A stretch of 64,000 nucleotides of DNA from Nocardia speluncae NBRC 108251 (lineage in GTDB: Bacteria > Actinomycetota > Actinomycetes > Mycobacteriales > Mycobacteriaceae): the NCBI RefSeq assembly GCF_001613245.1, contig NZ_BDBZ01000016.1:62001-126000 (forward strand), given 5' to 3'. A program made the translations under genes and the position numbers. The notes beneath the pieces are model-generated. The model saw nothing but the letters and a program-made list of their open reading frames with translations, had not been told where the DNA came from and made no database searches. Positions 34,255 through 43,126 of this stretch are shown here, piece by piece; the first letter of the stretch is position 1, and each line of letters starts with the position of its first letter.

Positions 34255-34902
34255 ATGGCTAGGCAAGCGCGCGCGGAGATAACCCGCGATTCCGTCCTGG
34301 CGGGCGCTGCCGATGTCTTTCTGCGCTTGGGCTACGCCAATGCGAGCCTCAGCGAGATCATCGCGCAGTCGAATGTGACCAAGGGCGCCTTGTATTTTCA
34401 CTTCGGGTCCAAGGAAGAATTGGCCCGCGCCGTGGTCGACCAGGGGCAGGAGCGGCTCACTGCCTCCTGTAAAGGTTTCTTCGACTCCCGGGTACCGGCC
34501 CTGGAAGCGGCGATCGGTATCACCTACGTGGTGGCAGATCTGTCGATGAACGATCCGATGGTCGGCGCGATGCTCAAACTGACCCATCAGATCGGCGACT
34601 ACCGCGGCGCCAACGGCGACAATATCGCCAAAATGTGGGGCGAGACGTACCGGACGCTCGCCGAGAAGGCGATCACGCAGGGAGATCTGCTCCCCGATCT
34701 CGACCCGGAATCGATCGGCCTGCTGCTGTACGGACTCACCACCGGTATTCATATCGTCGCGGTCGGCACCGAATCGATGGACCAGATGGCGTCGCGTATG
34801 GAGCGGGCCTGGTATTTCCTGATCCCGTCGATCGTGCCGGACGACAAGACCTCCTACTTCCGCGAGTTCGCCGCCCGCCGCCTCCGCCGCTACGTACCGT
34901 AG
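34255..34902 (+). CDS. TetR regulator of the gamma-butyrolactone receptor (ScbR/ArpA) type
   Basis: A 215-residue TetR protein with the characteristic start MARQARAEITRDSVLAGAADVFLRLGYANASLSEI and VTKGALYFHFGSKEELARAVV, the signature of ScbR/ArpA-type autoregulator receptors. Later segments (ADLSMNDPMVGAMLKLTHQIGDYRG, LLYGLTTGIHIVAVGTESMDQMASRMERAWYFLIPSIV) also fit that family. Such proteins bind gamma-butyrolactones or related signals and release promoters of secondary-metabolism genes. No butenolide/AfsA synthase lies in the window, so it may be an orphan receptor. It has inserted between the Rv1019-like gene and mfd. Confidence 0.88.
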   Translation: MARQARAEITRDSVLAGAADVFLRLGYANASLSEIIAQSNVTKGALYFHFGSKEELARAVVDQGQERLTASCKGFFDSRVPALEAAIGITYVVADLSMNDPMVGAMLKLTHQIGDYRGANGDNIAKMWGETYRTLAEKAITQGDLLPDLDPESIGLLLYGLTTGIHIVAVGTESMDQMASRMERAWYFLIPSIVPDDKTSYFREFAARRLRRYVP

Positions 34903-35143
34903 TATCGGGGCGTCGTGCGTGGGGTTCGGCCTACGGGCAAAACCTCTGAGCGCCTCGCTGACCTGGGCGCCGCTGCTGGACTGGGTCAGCGTGGTCCGAT
35001 CCGGACAAGACCGGCTCGACCCCGTTTCAGGTATCCGTGTGGCCCACATCAATGGAACGAGACCAAGGGGGGCCCCGAACCTGCGGCGCCGGAGGCGGCG
35101 CAATATAGACAGAATCGCCTTCGTTCGCGGTCAGGAGAGAATA

Positions 35144-38100
35144 ATGTCTGCCCCTCGTCCACCACTGGCGGGACTGGCTTCGGCAGCCGGTGCCGATGCC
35201 GCGTTGCAGACCGTTTCCGGGATGCTCGGCCGGTCGCCGGTCGAGTTGGTGGCGCCGAGCGCGGCGCGGTCTTTCGTCGCGGCCACCGTTGCCGTCGACC
35301 GGCCGGTTGTCGTGGTCACCGCGACCGGTCGCGAGGCCGATGATCTGACCCTCGAGCTCACCGAGATGCTGGGGCCCGCGGTTGCGCAGTTCCCGTCCTG
35401 GGAGACCCTGCCCCATGAGCGGCTGTCGCCGGGCGCCGATACTGTCGGGCGCCGGCTGGAAGTGCTGCGCCGGCTGTCCCATCCGGAAGATCCGGTGTAT
35501 CCGGAGCCGTTGCGTGTCGTAGTGACCACGGTGCGTTCCCTGATGCAGCCGATGGCAGCCGGCCTGGGCGATATCGAACCGATCGTGCTGCGGATCGGCG
35601 CCGAGGCCGATTTCGACGAATTGGTCGCGCGGCTGGTCGAATTCGCCTACACCCGGGTGGACATGGTCGGTAAGCGCGGGGAGTTCGCGGTGCGCGGCGG
35701 CATCCTCGATCTTTTCCCGCCTACCGCGGATCATCCGGTGCGCGTGGAGTTCTGGGGCGACGAGATCACCGAGTTGCGTGCGTTCTCGGTGGCCGACCAG
35801 CGGTCGCTCGGGGAGGATTCGCTGCCCGCCGTGGTGGCATCGCCGTGCCGGGAGCTGCTGCTCACGGCCGCGGTGCGGGAGCGGGCGGCGGCGGTTGCGG
35901 CGGCGAATACGGCGGATGCCGCGCTCGTGGAGATGCTGGACAAACTGGGCGAGGGCATCCCCGTCGAGGGCATGGAGGCGTTGCTGCCGGTGCTGCAACC
36001 GGGTGAGTTGCAACTGCTCACCGAACAGTTGCCCGGCGGCACCCACCTGCTGGTTTGCGATCCGGAGAAGGTCCGCACCCGCGCCGCCGACCTGATGCGC
36101 ACCGGCGAGGAGTTCCTGGAGGCGTCGTGGACGGCGGCCTCGTTCGGGGCAGATGCTCCGATGGGCGCACACGGCCTGGATCTGGCGGCGTCGGCGTATC
36201 GCCCGCTGACCAGGATCCGTGACAGCGCCGAAGACCGGGAACTGCCCTGGTGGACGTTGAGCCCACTGGCGACCGGTGATCCGGCGGAGATACAGCTGCC
36301 GGTGCAGAGCGGGCCCACCGCCCGCGGTTCCGACGAATTGGTGGCGACGATCTTCGCGTCGCTGCGCGCCCATGTCACGACCGGTGGGCGGGCGGTGGTG
36401 GTGCTGGCCGGTCACGGCACGGCCCAGCGCACGCTGGAGCGCCTCGGTGAGGCGGAGGTGCCCGCCGCGCAGCTGGAGGCCGGTGCGGAACCGGCGCCCG
36501 GCGTGGTGGGTGTGCTGTGCGGTTCACTGCACGACGGCGTGATCTTCGGCGACGCCGGTCTGGTGGTGGTCGCCGAATCCGATCTCACCGGTAACCGGGT
36601 GACGGCGCCGGGCGACGGGAAGCGGCTTCCCGCCAAACGCCGCAACCAGGTTGACCCGCTGGCGTTGAATGCCGGTGACATGGTGGTGCACGACCAGCAC
36701 GGTATCGGCCGTTTCGTGGAAATGATCGAACGTACCGTCGGCGGTGCGCGGCGCGAATACCTGGTGATCGAGTACGCGCCGAGTAAACGCGGCCAGCCGG
36801 GTGACCGGCTGTTCGTGCCGATGGAATCGCTGGACCAACTGTCCCGGTATGTCGGCGGGGAGATGCCCAGCCTGTCGAAACTGGGCGGCGCGGACTGGGC
36901 GAACACCAAGCGCAAGGCCCGTAAGGCGGTCCGCGAGATCGCGGGCGAACTGGTGCAGCTGTACGCCGCCCGCCAGGCCGCGCCCGGCCACGCCTTCGGT
37001 CCGGACACGCCGTGGCAGCGGGAGATGGAGGACGCGTTCGTCTTCACCGAAACCGTGGACCAGCTCACCGCCATTTCCGATGTGAAATCGGATATGGAGA
37101 AACCGGTGCCGATGGACCGGGTGGTCTGCGGTGACGTCGGGTACGGCAAGACCGAGATCGCGGTGCGGGCGGCATTCAAGGCGGTGCAGGACGGTAAACA
37201 GGTGGTCGTCCTGGTGCCGACCACCTTGCTCGCCCAGCAGCATCTGCAGACCTTCACCGAGCGGCTCGCCGGGTTCCCGGTCACTGTGAAGGGCCTGTCC
37301 CGGTTCACCGATCCCGCGGAATCCCGCGAAGTGCTCGCCGGGATGGCCGAGGGCGAGGTCGATATCGTCGTCGGCACCCACCGGCTGCTGCAGACCGGTG
37401 TGCGCTGGAAGAATCTCGGCCTGGTGATCGTCGACGAGGAACAGCGCTTCGGTGTGGAACACAAAGAGCACATCAAAGCCCTGCGCACCCATGTGGACGT
37501 ACTCACCATGTCGGCCACCCCGATCCCGCGCACGCTGGAGATGAGCCTGGCCGGTATCCGGGAGATGTCGACCATCCTCACCCCGCCCGAGGAACGGCAT
37601 CCTGTGCTCACCTATGTCGGCGGGTACAACGACAAGCAGGTCACCGCCGCCATCCGGCGTGAGCTGCTGCGCGACGGCCAGGTGTTCTATGTGCACAACC
37701 GGGTGTCGTCCATCGAGAAGGCCGCCCGCCGGATCCGGGAACTGGTTCCGGAGGCCCGCGTGGTGGTGGCGCACGGGCAGATGAACGAGGACATCCTGGA
37801 ACGCACCGTCCAAGGGTTCTGGCAGCGCGAATACGACGTACTGGTGTGCACCACGATCATCGAGACCGGCCTCGACATCTCCAACGCCAATACGCTGATC
37901 GTCGAACGCGCCGACACCCTCGGCCTCTCCCAGCTGCACCAGTTGCGCGGCCGCGTGGGGCGCAGCCGGGAACGCGGATACGCCTATTTTCTGTACCCGG
38001 CGGAGAAACCGCTCACCGAAACCGCCTACGACCGTCTCGCTACCATCGCCCAGAACTCCGACCTCGGCGCCGGTATGGCGGTCGCCATGAAGGATCTCGA

Positions 38101-38758
38101 GATCCGCGGCGCCGGTAACGTACTCGGTGCCGAACAGTCCGGGCATGTGGCCGGTGTCGGGTTCGACCTGTACGTGCGGCTGGTGGGGGAGGCCGTGGAG
38201 GCCTATCGGGCGGCCGCCGACGGGAAACCGATCACCACCGAGGAAACCAAAGAGGTCCGCATCGACCTGCCGGTGGACGCGCACATCCCGCCCGACTACA
38301 TCGCCAGCGACCGCCTGCGCCTGGAGGCGTACCGGAAACTGGCCGCCGCCCACGATGATCCGGCGCTGGCCGCGGTGGTCGAGGAACTCGTCGACCGCTA
38401 CGGCCCGCTGCCGGTGGAAGTCGGCCGCCTGGTTTCGGTGGCCAAACTGCGGCTGCTCGCCCGCGAATACGGGGTCGCCGAAATCGCGGTCACCGGTACC
38501 ACGGTCAAGATTTCCCCCCTCTCGCTGCCCGATTCCAAACAGATGCGGCTCAAGCGGATCTACCCCAGCGCCGGCTACCGCGCCGCCAGCGGGGTGGTGC
38601 AGCTGCCGCTGCCGCGTATCCAGGACAGTGTGGGCGCCGACCGGCTCCGTGACGTCGCTCTGCTGCAATACCTCGCGGACCTGCTGCTCGCCCTCGACGG
38701 TAAAGCCGCCGGTGCGGTGGATCTCACCGTCGCAACCGAGGTGTCACCGGCGCGATGA
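35144..38758 (+). CDS. mfd: Transcription-repair coupling factor
   Basis: Mfd displaces RNA polymerase stalled at DNA lesions and recruits UvrA. The 1204-residue protein has the UvrB-homology region (PTWETLPHERLSP-like FPSWETLPHERLSPGADTVGRR; VGKRGEFAVRGGILDLFPP), the polymerase-interacting domain (GDMVVHDQHGIGRF, about residue 510), and RecG-like helicase motifs: GDVGYGKTEIAVRAAFKA (Walker A, near 665), DEEQRFGV, SATPIPRTL, and QLRGRVGRSRERGYAY. The C-terminal TRCF domain is complete. The ATG at 35144 has AGGAGAG upstream; an earlier open extension is not Mfd-like. mazG overlaps its stop by four bases. Confidence 0.97.
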   Translation: MSAPRPPLAGLASAAGADAALQTVSGMLGRSPVELVAPSAARSFVAATVAVDRPVVVVTATGREADDLTLELTEMLGPAVAQFPSWETLPHERLSPGADTVGRRLEVLRRLSHPEDPVYPEPLRVVVTTVRSLMQPMAAGLGDIEPIVLRIGAEADFDELVARLVEFAYTRVDMVGKRGEFAVRGGILDLFPPTADHPVRVEFWGDEITELRAFSVADQRSLGEDSLPAVVASPCRELLLTAAVRERAAAVAAANTADAALVEMLDKLGEGIPVEGMEALLPVLQPGELQLLTEQLPGGTHLLVCDPEKVRTRAADLMRTGEEFLEASWTAASFGADAPMGAHGLDLAASAYRPLTRIRDSAEDRELPWWTLSPLATGDPAEIQLPVQSGPTARGSDELVATIFASLRAHVTTGGRAVVVLAGHGTAQRTLERLGEAEVPAAQLEAGAEPAPGVVGVLCGSLHDGVIFGDAGLVVVAESDLTGNRVTAPGDGKRLPAKRRNQVDPLALNAGDMVVHDQHGIGRFVEMIERTVGGARREYLVIEYAPSKRGQPGDRLFVPMESLDQLSRYVGGEMPSLSKLGGADWANTKRKARKAVREIAGELVQLYAARQAAPGHAFGPDTPWQREMEDAFVFTETVDQLTAISDVKSDMEKPVPMDRVVCGDVGYGKTEIAVRAAFKAVQDGKQVVVLVPTTLLAQQHLQTFTERLAGFPVTVKGLSRFTDPAESREVLAGMAEGEVDIVVGTHRLLQTGVRWKNLGLVIVDEEQRFGVEHKEHIKALRTHVDVLTMSATPIPRTLEMSLAGIREMSTILTPPEERHPVLTYVGGYNDKQVTAAIRRELLRDGQVFYVHNRVSSIEKAARRIRELVPEARVVVAHGQMNEDILERTVQGFWQREYDVLVCTTIIETGLDISNANTLIVERADTLGLSQLHQLRGRVGRSRERGYAYFLYPAEKPLTETAYDRLATIAQNSDLGAGMAVAMKDLEIRGAGNVLGAEQSGHVAGVGFDLYVRLVGEAVEAYRAAADGKPITTEETKEVRIDLPVDAHIPPDYIASDRLRLEAYRKLAAAHDDPALAAVVEELVDRYGPLPVEVGRLVSVAKLRLLAREYGVAEIAVTGTTVKISPLSLPDSKQMRLKRIYPSAGYRAASGVVQLPLPRIQDSVGADRLRDVALLQYLADLLLALDGKAAGAVDLTVATEVSPAR

Positions 38759-39594
38759 CCTCCGATCAGCCCACCCGGGACCCCGAAACCGGGCAACCTA
38801 CCGCCGCTCGGAGGCAGGACGGGGCGGGAGAATCCGGGTCGACGGAACCCGGGTCCCGCCCGGCCCGGCCCGCGCCGAGCGTTCTCGAGGCGGAAACGGC
38901 AAGTGTGGCAGCCGGGCTGACCGAGGCGGTCGAGGTGATGGACCGGTTGTGGCGGTTCGGCGGGTGGGAGGTCACCCAGACCCACGATTCGCTGCGTCCC
39001 TATCTCCTCGAGGAGACCTATGAACTCCTCGATGCCATCCAGCAGGACGACCCCGGCACAATCCGCGAGGAACTGGGCGATCTGCTGCTGCAGGTGCTGT
39101 TCCATTCCAGGATCGCCGAGGCGGCCGGGGAATTCACCATCGACGATGTCGCCGCCGCCTTGGTCGCTAAACTGGTGAACCGCAGCCCCCACCTCTCGGA
39201 TCCGGCGGCGCCCGGTTTCGACCCGCACGCATCGGTGACCGAGAAGGTCGCCGCGCAGGAAAAAGCCTGGGAGGAACGTAAAACCGCGGAGAAGGCGCGC
39301 CGTTCGTGTCTGGACGGTATCGCGATGGCCCAACCCGCGCTGGCGCTGGCGGAGAAAATCCGGTCCCGCAGTGCCCAGGCCGGGCTACCGGACGATCTGA
39401 TCCCCGACGAGCTGCGCGTCGTTCGCCTGGGGGGCGCGCAGAACGCGGAAGAGCAGTTGCGCAAAACCACCCTGGAATTCGCCGCGACCATCCGCCGAGC
39501 CGAAGACTCCGCCGAAGCGGCCCGCGGCGCCCGCCTACCCCTGAACGCCGGCGACTGGCACAGGTTCTGGCCCGCCGGCACCCGATACCGCTAG
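38755..39594 (+). CDS. mazG: Nucleoside triphosphate pyrophosphohydrolase MazG
   Basis: A 279-residue MazG that hydrolyses damaged NTPs/dNTPs to monophosphates. After a disordered N-terminus (about 45 residues) comes VEVMDRLWRFGGWEVTQTHDSLRPYLLEETYELLDAI with the metal-binding EExxE, then REELGDLLLQVLFHSRIAEAAGEF (ExxD), and a second domain with EQLRKTTLEFAATIRR. It overlaps mfd by an ATGA junction, as in other actinobacteria, placing it in a repair/sanitation operon. Confidence 0.93.
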   Translation: MTSDQPTRDPETGQPTAARRQDGAGESGSTEPGSRPARPAPSVLEAETASVAAGLTEAVEVMDRLWRFGGWEVTQTHDSLRPYLLEETYELLDAIQQDDPGTIREELGDLLLQVLFHSRIAEAAGEFTIDDVAAALVAKLVNRSPHLSDPAAPGFDPHASVTEKVAAQEKAWEERKTAEKARRSCLDGIAMAQPALALAEKIRSRSAQAGLPDDLIPDELRVVRLGGAQNAEEQLRKTTLEFAATIRRAEDSAEAARGARLPLNAGDWHRFWPAGTRYR

Positions 39595-39730
39595 CGTCGC
39601 CCGGTTGCCGGGCGCGATCGCACTGGAGTTGCGCTCGGCGGACGCGGACAAGGTATGGAGCGATATCGGATTACGGCGCTCCGGCCGAGTGCTCTATCCT
39701 GATGTCGGAGTTGAATTGGGGGGATTGCAT

Positions 39731-40084
39731 ATGAATCCAGAGTTGCCGCAGGCGCAACCGGGATACCGGCCGCCGCCGCTTCAGGTGCGCAGCGATCGGG
39801 AGGTGCTGACGCCGAATCAGCGGATCGTATTTTTTGCTGCCCACTTGTTCACCTATTTCGGCTGGTTGATCGCGGCAGCGGTGATCGGTTACACCAGCTG
39901 GCGTTCGGATTTCCGGACCTGGGTTTCTGCTGATTCGGAATATCGCGGCGACTCGCCGTCACTGGCCATGTATACGGCAGGGGCGGTTGCGTTTATCGCC
40001 GCGGTGACGGTACCGCTGATCCTGATACTGATTGTGATCAAGAACAAGCTGCGAACCTATATGCTGGAGCGGCCGTTCCGCTGA
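39731..40084 (+). CDS. Small integral membrane protein, two spans
   Basis: A 117-residue protein with two predicted membrane helices: about residues 38-58 (FFAAHLFTYFGWLIAAAVIG) and 84-105 (YTAGAVAFIAAVTVPLILIL), with a Pro-rich N-terminus and a basic C-terminus. No family is recognised. The ATG at 39731 has a GGGGGGA element upstream; an earlier in-frame start exists but lacks such a site. It is convergent with the aldehyde dehydrogenase gene and follows mazG by about 136 bases. Confidence 0.72.
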   Translation: MNPELPQAQPGYRPPPLQVRSDREVLTPNQRIVFFAAHLFTYFGWLIAAAVIGYTSWRSDFRTWVSADSEYRGDSPSLAMYTAGAVAFIAAVTVPLILILIVIKNKLRTYMLERPFR

Positions 40085-40106
40085 AGCCGGTAATCCGGTT
40101 CCGGGA

Positions 40107-41492
40107 TTATTTCCGGTCGCTGGGCGAGATGCGGCGGAGTTTTGTATTGACGAATTCGCCCAAGCCCCAACGTCCCAGTTCGCGGCCGTAACCGGAGCGG
40201 TTCACACCCCCGAACGGCAGGCCGGGCAACGTGGTTCCGTGTTCGTTGATATAAGCCATCCCGACATCGAGGCCGTCGGCTATAGGCGCGGCGCGGGAGG
40301 TATCGGTACTCCACACCGACCCGCTGAGCCCGAAATCGACATCGTTGGCCAATGCCAGTGCGTCCTCGGCCGAGGACACCTTGTAGACCATCGCCACCGG
40401 CCCGAACAGTTCGTCGGAATAGGCGTCCATCTCCGGGGTGATCCCGGTGAGCACCGCGGGCTCGAGAAACGCGCCGGTGCCGTTGCGGGCAGAACCGCCG
40501 GTATGCAACGTCGCACCCTGCCGCACGGCCGTATTGATCTGGTCGGCGACGGTGTCACGCGCTGATTTCGACGATAGGGGGCCCACCTCGGTGTCGGGTT
40601 CCGCCGGGTCGCCGACGACGGTGCGCTGGAACTCCTCCACCAAACCGGCGACGAAGTCGTCGTAGAGGTCGTCGAGCACGATGAATCGTTTCGGCGAGTT
40701 GCAGGCCTGGCCGGCGTTGGACAGGCGTGCCCGCGCAGCGATCCGGACCGTTTCGGACATATCGGCGGTGTCGAGCAGAATGAACGGATCCGAGCCACCG
40801 AGTTCGAGCACGGATTTCTTCAGATTCTTACCGGCTTCCGCCGCGACCGATGAGCCGGCGCGTTCGCTACCGGTCAGCGAAATGCCCTGAATCGCAGGAT
40901 GCCGCAGCAATTGTGCGACCTGGTCATTGGTCGCATAGACATTGATATAGGCGTTCTCCGGAACGGCGGCATCGTGCAGAATCTCCGCCATGAGTTTCGA
41001 CGAGGCCCCGCATATATGGGCGTGTTTGAGAATTATCGAATTTCCCAGCAGCAGGTTCGGTGCGGTGAATCGCGCGACCTGGTAATAGGGATAGTTCCAG
41101 GGCATGACGCCGATCAGTGGGCCGATCGGTAGTTTCTGGACCAGCGACTCCTGTGCCCCCTGGGGGTCGAGTTGCTCGGTGGTGAGCAGGTCGGGGCCGT
41201 GCTCGGCATACCAGCGATAGATATCCGCTGCGAGCTGCACCTCACCCGCCGCCTGGGACTTCGGCTTACCCATCTCGGTGGTGATGGCGGCGGCCAGTTC
41301 GGCAGCTCGTTGCTCGTATATCGCCGCCGTCCGCGCCAATGCCGCGGCACGCTCCGCCACCGGTGTATGCCGCCAGGTCTGGAATCCTTCGGCGGATCGG
41401 TCGGCTATATCGGATACCTGGTCGTCGGTCAGTTCTGGAAACTCGTGCTCGGTGATACCGGTCGTCGGGTTGGTCGTGACATACGCACTCAT
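40107..41492 (-). CDS. NAD(P)-dependent aldehyde (succinate-semialdehyde-type) dehydrogenase
   Basis: A 461-residue ALDH. Hallmarks: PIGPLIGVMPWNYPYYQVARF (oxyanion Asn), ISLTGSERAGSSVAAEAGK, catalytic Glu in VLELGGSDPFI and catalytic Cys in NAGQACNSPKRFIV, then ELFGPVAMVYKV. The length and the NAGQxC context fit NADP-dependent succinate-semialdehyde dehydrogenases of the GabD1 type, but substrate cannot be fixed from sequence. It may feed central metabolism; no gab transaminase is nearby. Stands alone on the minus strand. Confidence 0.9.
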   Translation of the reverse strand: MSAYVTTNPTTGITEHEFPELTDDQVSDIADRSAEGFQTWRHTPVAERAAALARTAAIYEQRAAELAAAITTEMGKPKSQAAGEVQLAADIYRWYAEHGPDLLTTEQLDPQGAQESLVQKLPIGPLIGVMPWNYPYYQVARFTAPNLLLGNSIILKHAHICGASSKLMAEILHDAAVPENAYINVYATNDQVAQLLRHPAIQGISLTGSERAGSSVAAEAGKNLKKSVLELGGSDPFILLDTADMSETVRIAARARLSNAGQACNSPKRFIVLDDLYDDFVAGLVEEFQRTVVGDPAEPDTEVGPLSSKSARDTVADQINTAVRQGATLHTGGSARNGTGAFLEPAVLTGITPEMDAYSDELFGPVAMVYKVSSAEDALALANDVDFGLSGSVWSTDTSRAAPIADGLDVGMAYINEHGTTLPGLPFGGVNRSGYGRELGRWGLGEFVNTKLRRISPSDRK

Positions 41493-41683
41493 CTCGAAAC
41501 CTCCGGGCTACGGTGCGGTGTAGGTGCCCGTCCGGGTGCACACGTTGTGGTTCCTTCGCGGGCACTGCTCGCGGTACCCCACGCGTGGGTGGCGAAACCT
41601 GTCCGGCTCTGCCAGGTGAGAGCTGCGCCGGTTCTCGGCGGCGTGGGGCGCCGAGACCGGTTCAGCGTCTCACCGAGAAGGAC

Positions 41684-42259
41684 TCAGACATTCACTCCGT
41701 AGTCGCGGGCGATCCCCGCGAGACCCGACGCGTACCCCTGACCGATCGCCCGGAACTTCCATTCACCCGCACGGCGGTACAGCTCGCCGAACACCATGGC
41801 GGTTTCGGAGGAGGCATCCTCGGACAGGTCGTAGCGGGCCAGTTCCGCCCCGGTGTTCAGATCGACGACGCGGATATAGGCGTTGCGGATCTGGCCGAAG
41901 GATTGCCCGCGCTGGTCGGCGTCGTGGATGGAAACCGGGAAGAAGATATTGGTGATCGTCTCCGGCGTATTGGCCAGGTCGACATTGATCACCTCGTCGT
42001 CGCCGTCGCCCGCACCGGTGAGGTTATCGCCGGTGTGTTCGATAGTGCCCTCCGGGGAACGGAGGTTGTTGTAGAAGACGAAATGCTGGTCCGAGAGGAC
42101 CTTCATGCTCGGGCCGGTGGCCAGGGCGCTGGCGTCGAGGTCGTGATCGGCGCCCATGGTGGTGCGCACATCCCAGCCGAGTCCGACAGCGATTTTGGTC
42201 AGGTTGGGGGCCTGTTTGGACAGCGAGACGTTGCCGCCCTTGGCCAAGGTGACGCTCAT
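41684..42259 (-). CDS. TerD-family (tellurium resistance/stress) protein
   Basis: A 191-residue TerD protein: MSVTLAKGGNVSLSKQAP at the start, LGWDVRTTMGADHDLDASAL, VFYNNLRSPEGTIEHTGDNLTG and acidic calcium-binding segments such as GDGDDEVINVDL, ending GYASGLAGIARDYGVNV. TerD proteins bind calcium and belong to stress and tellurite resistance systems of unclear mechanism. Here it is a single copy without terA/terB/terC partners, downstream of a PNPOx-fold gene on the same strand. Confidence 0.95.
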   Translation of the reverse strand: MSVTLAKGGNVSLSKQAPNLTKIAVGLGWDVRTTMGADHDLDASALATGPSMKVLSDQHFVFYNNLRSPEGTIEHTGDNLTGAGDGDDEVINVDLANTPETITNIFFPVSIHDADQRGQSFGQIRNAYIRVVDLNTGAELARYDLSEDASSETAMVFGELYRRAGEWKFRAIGQGYASGLAGIARDYGVNV

Positions 42260-42328
42260 GATCTCCTCCCCGCGACGCCTGGGCGCCGGATGTTGATTGT
42301 CCGGGACCGCCGCAGCGGTGATCCGGCC

Positions 42329-42811
42329 TCAGACCAGTTCTTCGTTCTCCGCCCACGATTTCAGTGTCGCCACCCGATGTTGCAGGGCGTGTAGTTCGCC
42401 GTCGTCCAGGACGGTGCGCTGAATACCTTGCACGACCGCGAAAGCCGACTGCCGGTGATCGTCGATGACGTCCACATCGAGGCGGACCGCCACATAGTCG
42501 TCCGCGCCGGGCATCTCCTCGGCGATGACCTTGGCCGACCCGCGGGCGCATAACGCCACGTTGTTCCCGCCGAGGATCAGCAGTGCCACCTGCGGCCGCT
42601 CGCGCAGCCGGGCCAGGGAACCGCGATCGAACTTGAGACTCAGCAGAATTCGCCGATCACCGGCGCGGACCGGCCAGGACACCGGGATCGCGTGCGGCGC
42701 CGGGTCGGTGGTGACCAGGACGGCGATCGTTTCACGCGGCCATTCCGGCAGCGCCTCCAGCTCGGGATGATCGGTTGCCGACTGTTCGACTCGGCTGACT
42801 CCGGCTGCCAT
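42329..42811 (-). CDS. PNPOx-like split-barrel (flavin/F420-binding) protein
   Basis: A 160-residue protein with the split beta-barrel of pyridoxamine 5'-phosphate oxidase-like proteins: ETIAVLVTTDPAPHAIPVSWPVRAGDRRILLSLKFDRGSLARLRERPQVALLILG and a following strand ALCARGSAKVIAEEM. Many actinobacterial members bind F420 or FMN and act as small oxidoreductases or pseudoenzymes; the cofactor cannot be chosen here. It precedes terD by about 70 bases in the same direction and may share its promoter. Confidence 0.82.
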   Translation of the reverse strand: MAAGVSRVEQSATDHPELEALPEWPRETIAVLVTTDPAPHAIPVSWPVRAGDRRILLSLKFDRGSLARLRERPQVALLILGGNNVALCARGSAKVIAEEMPGADDYVAVRLDVDVIDDHRQSAFAVVQGIQRTVLDDGELHALQHRVATLKSWAENEELV

Positions 42812-43126
42812 ATCGTCCCCTCCTGGATCGACGTGGTTCGGCGGGGGTGTGCCGTACCACGCCCCAGTCTAGAGGGCGGCCCGGACACGTGCGGGGGAAG
42901 TTCCGCCCCGGGCCCGCGACAGAGCGGCATCATCGGCGAACAAATCCAGGCGGCGAAAGGTAAGGGTAGCTTCGGAACCGGGACGCTACGCGTTGTCCTC
43001 GCAGGTGTTGTCACGCCGGCGGCGCCGGCGTTGTACCGACACGGCTGTCGGTTCGACCTCGGCGGCAGCGTGGATACTCGCCCATCACGCACGCCGCCAC
43101 TTCTTCCGCGAATTCGGAGAGGCGAC
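42812..43126. other. Intergenic region, no supported gene
   Basis: About 315 bases between the start of the PNPOx-like gene and the stop of the MATE exporter gene. No convincing coding frame, hairpin or repeat was seen. It must hold the promoter of the PNPOx/terD genes and the end of the metallophore-like operon. Confidence 0.45.

Noticed and set aside
36524..38668. Minus-strand open frame of about 710 codons inside mfd
   Set aside because: His/Gln/Gly-rich antisense shadow of mfd; GC-rich genes commonly leave the opposite strand open.
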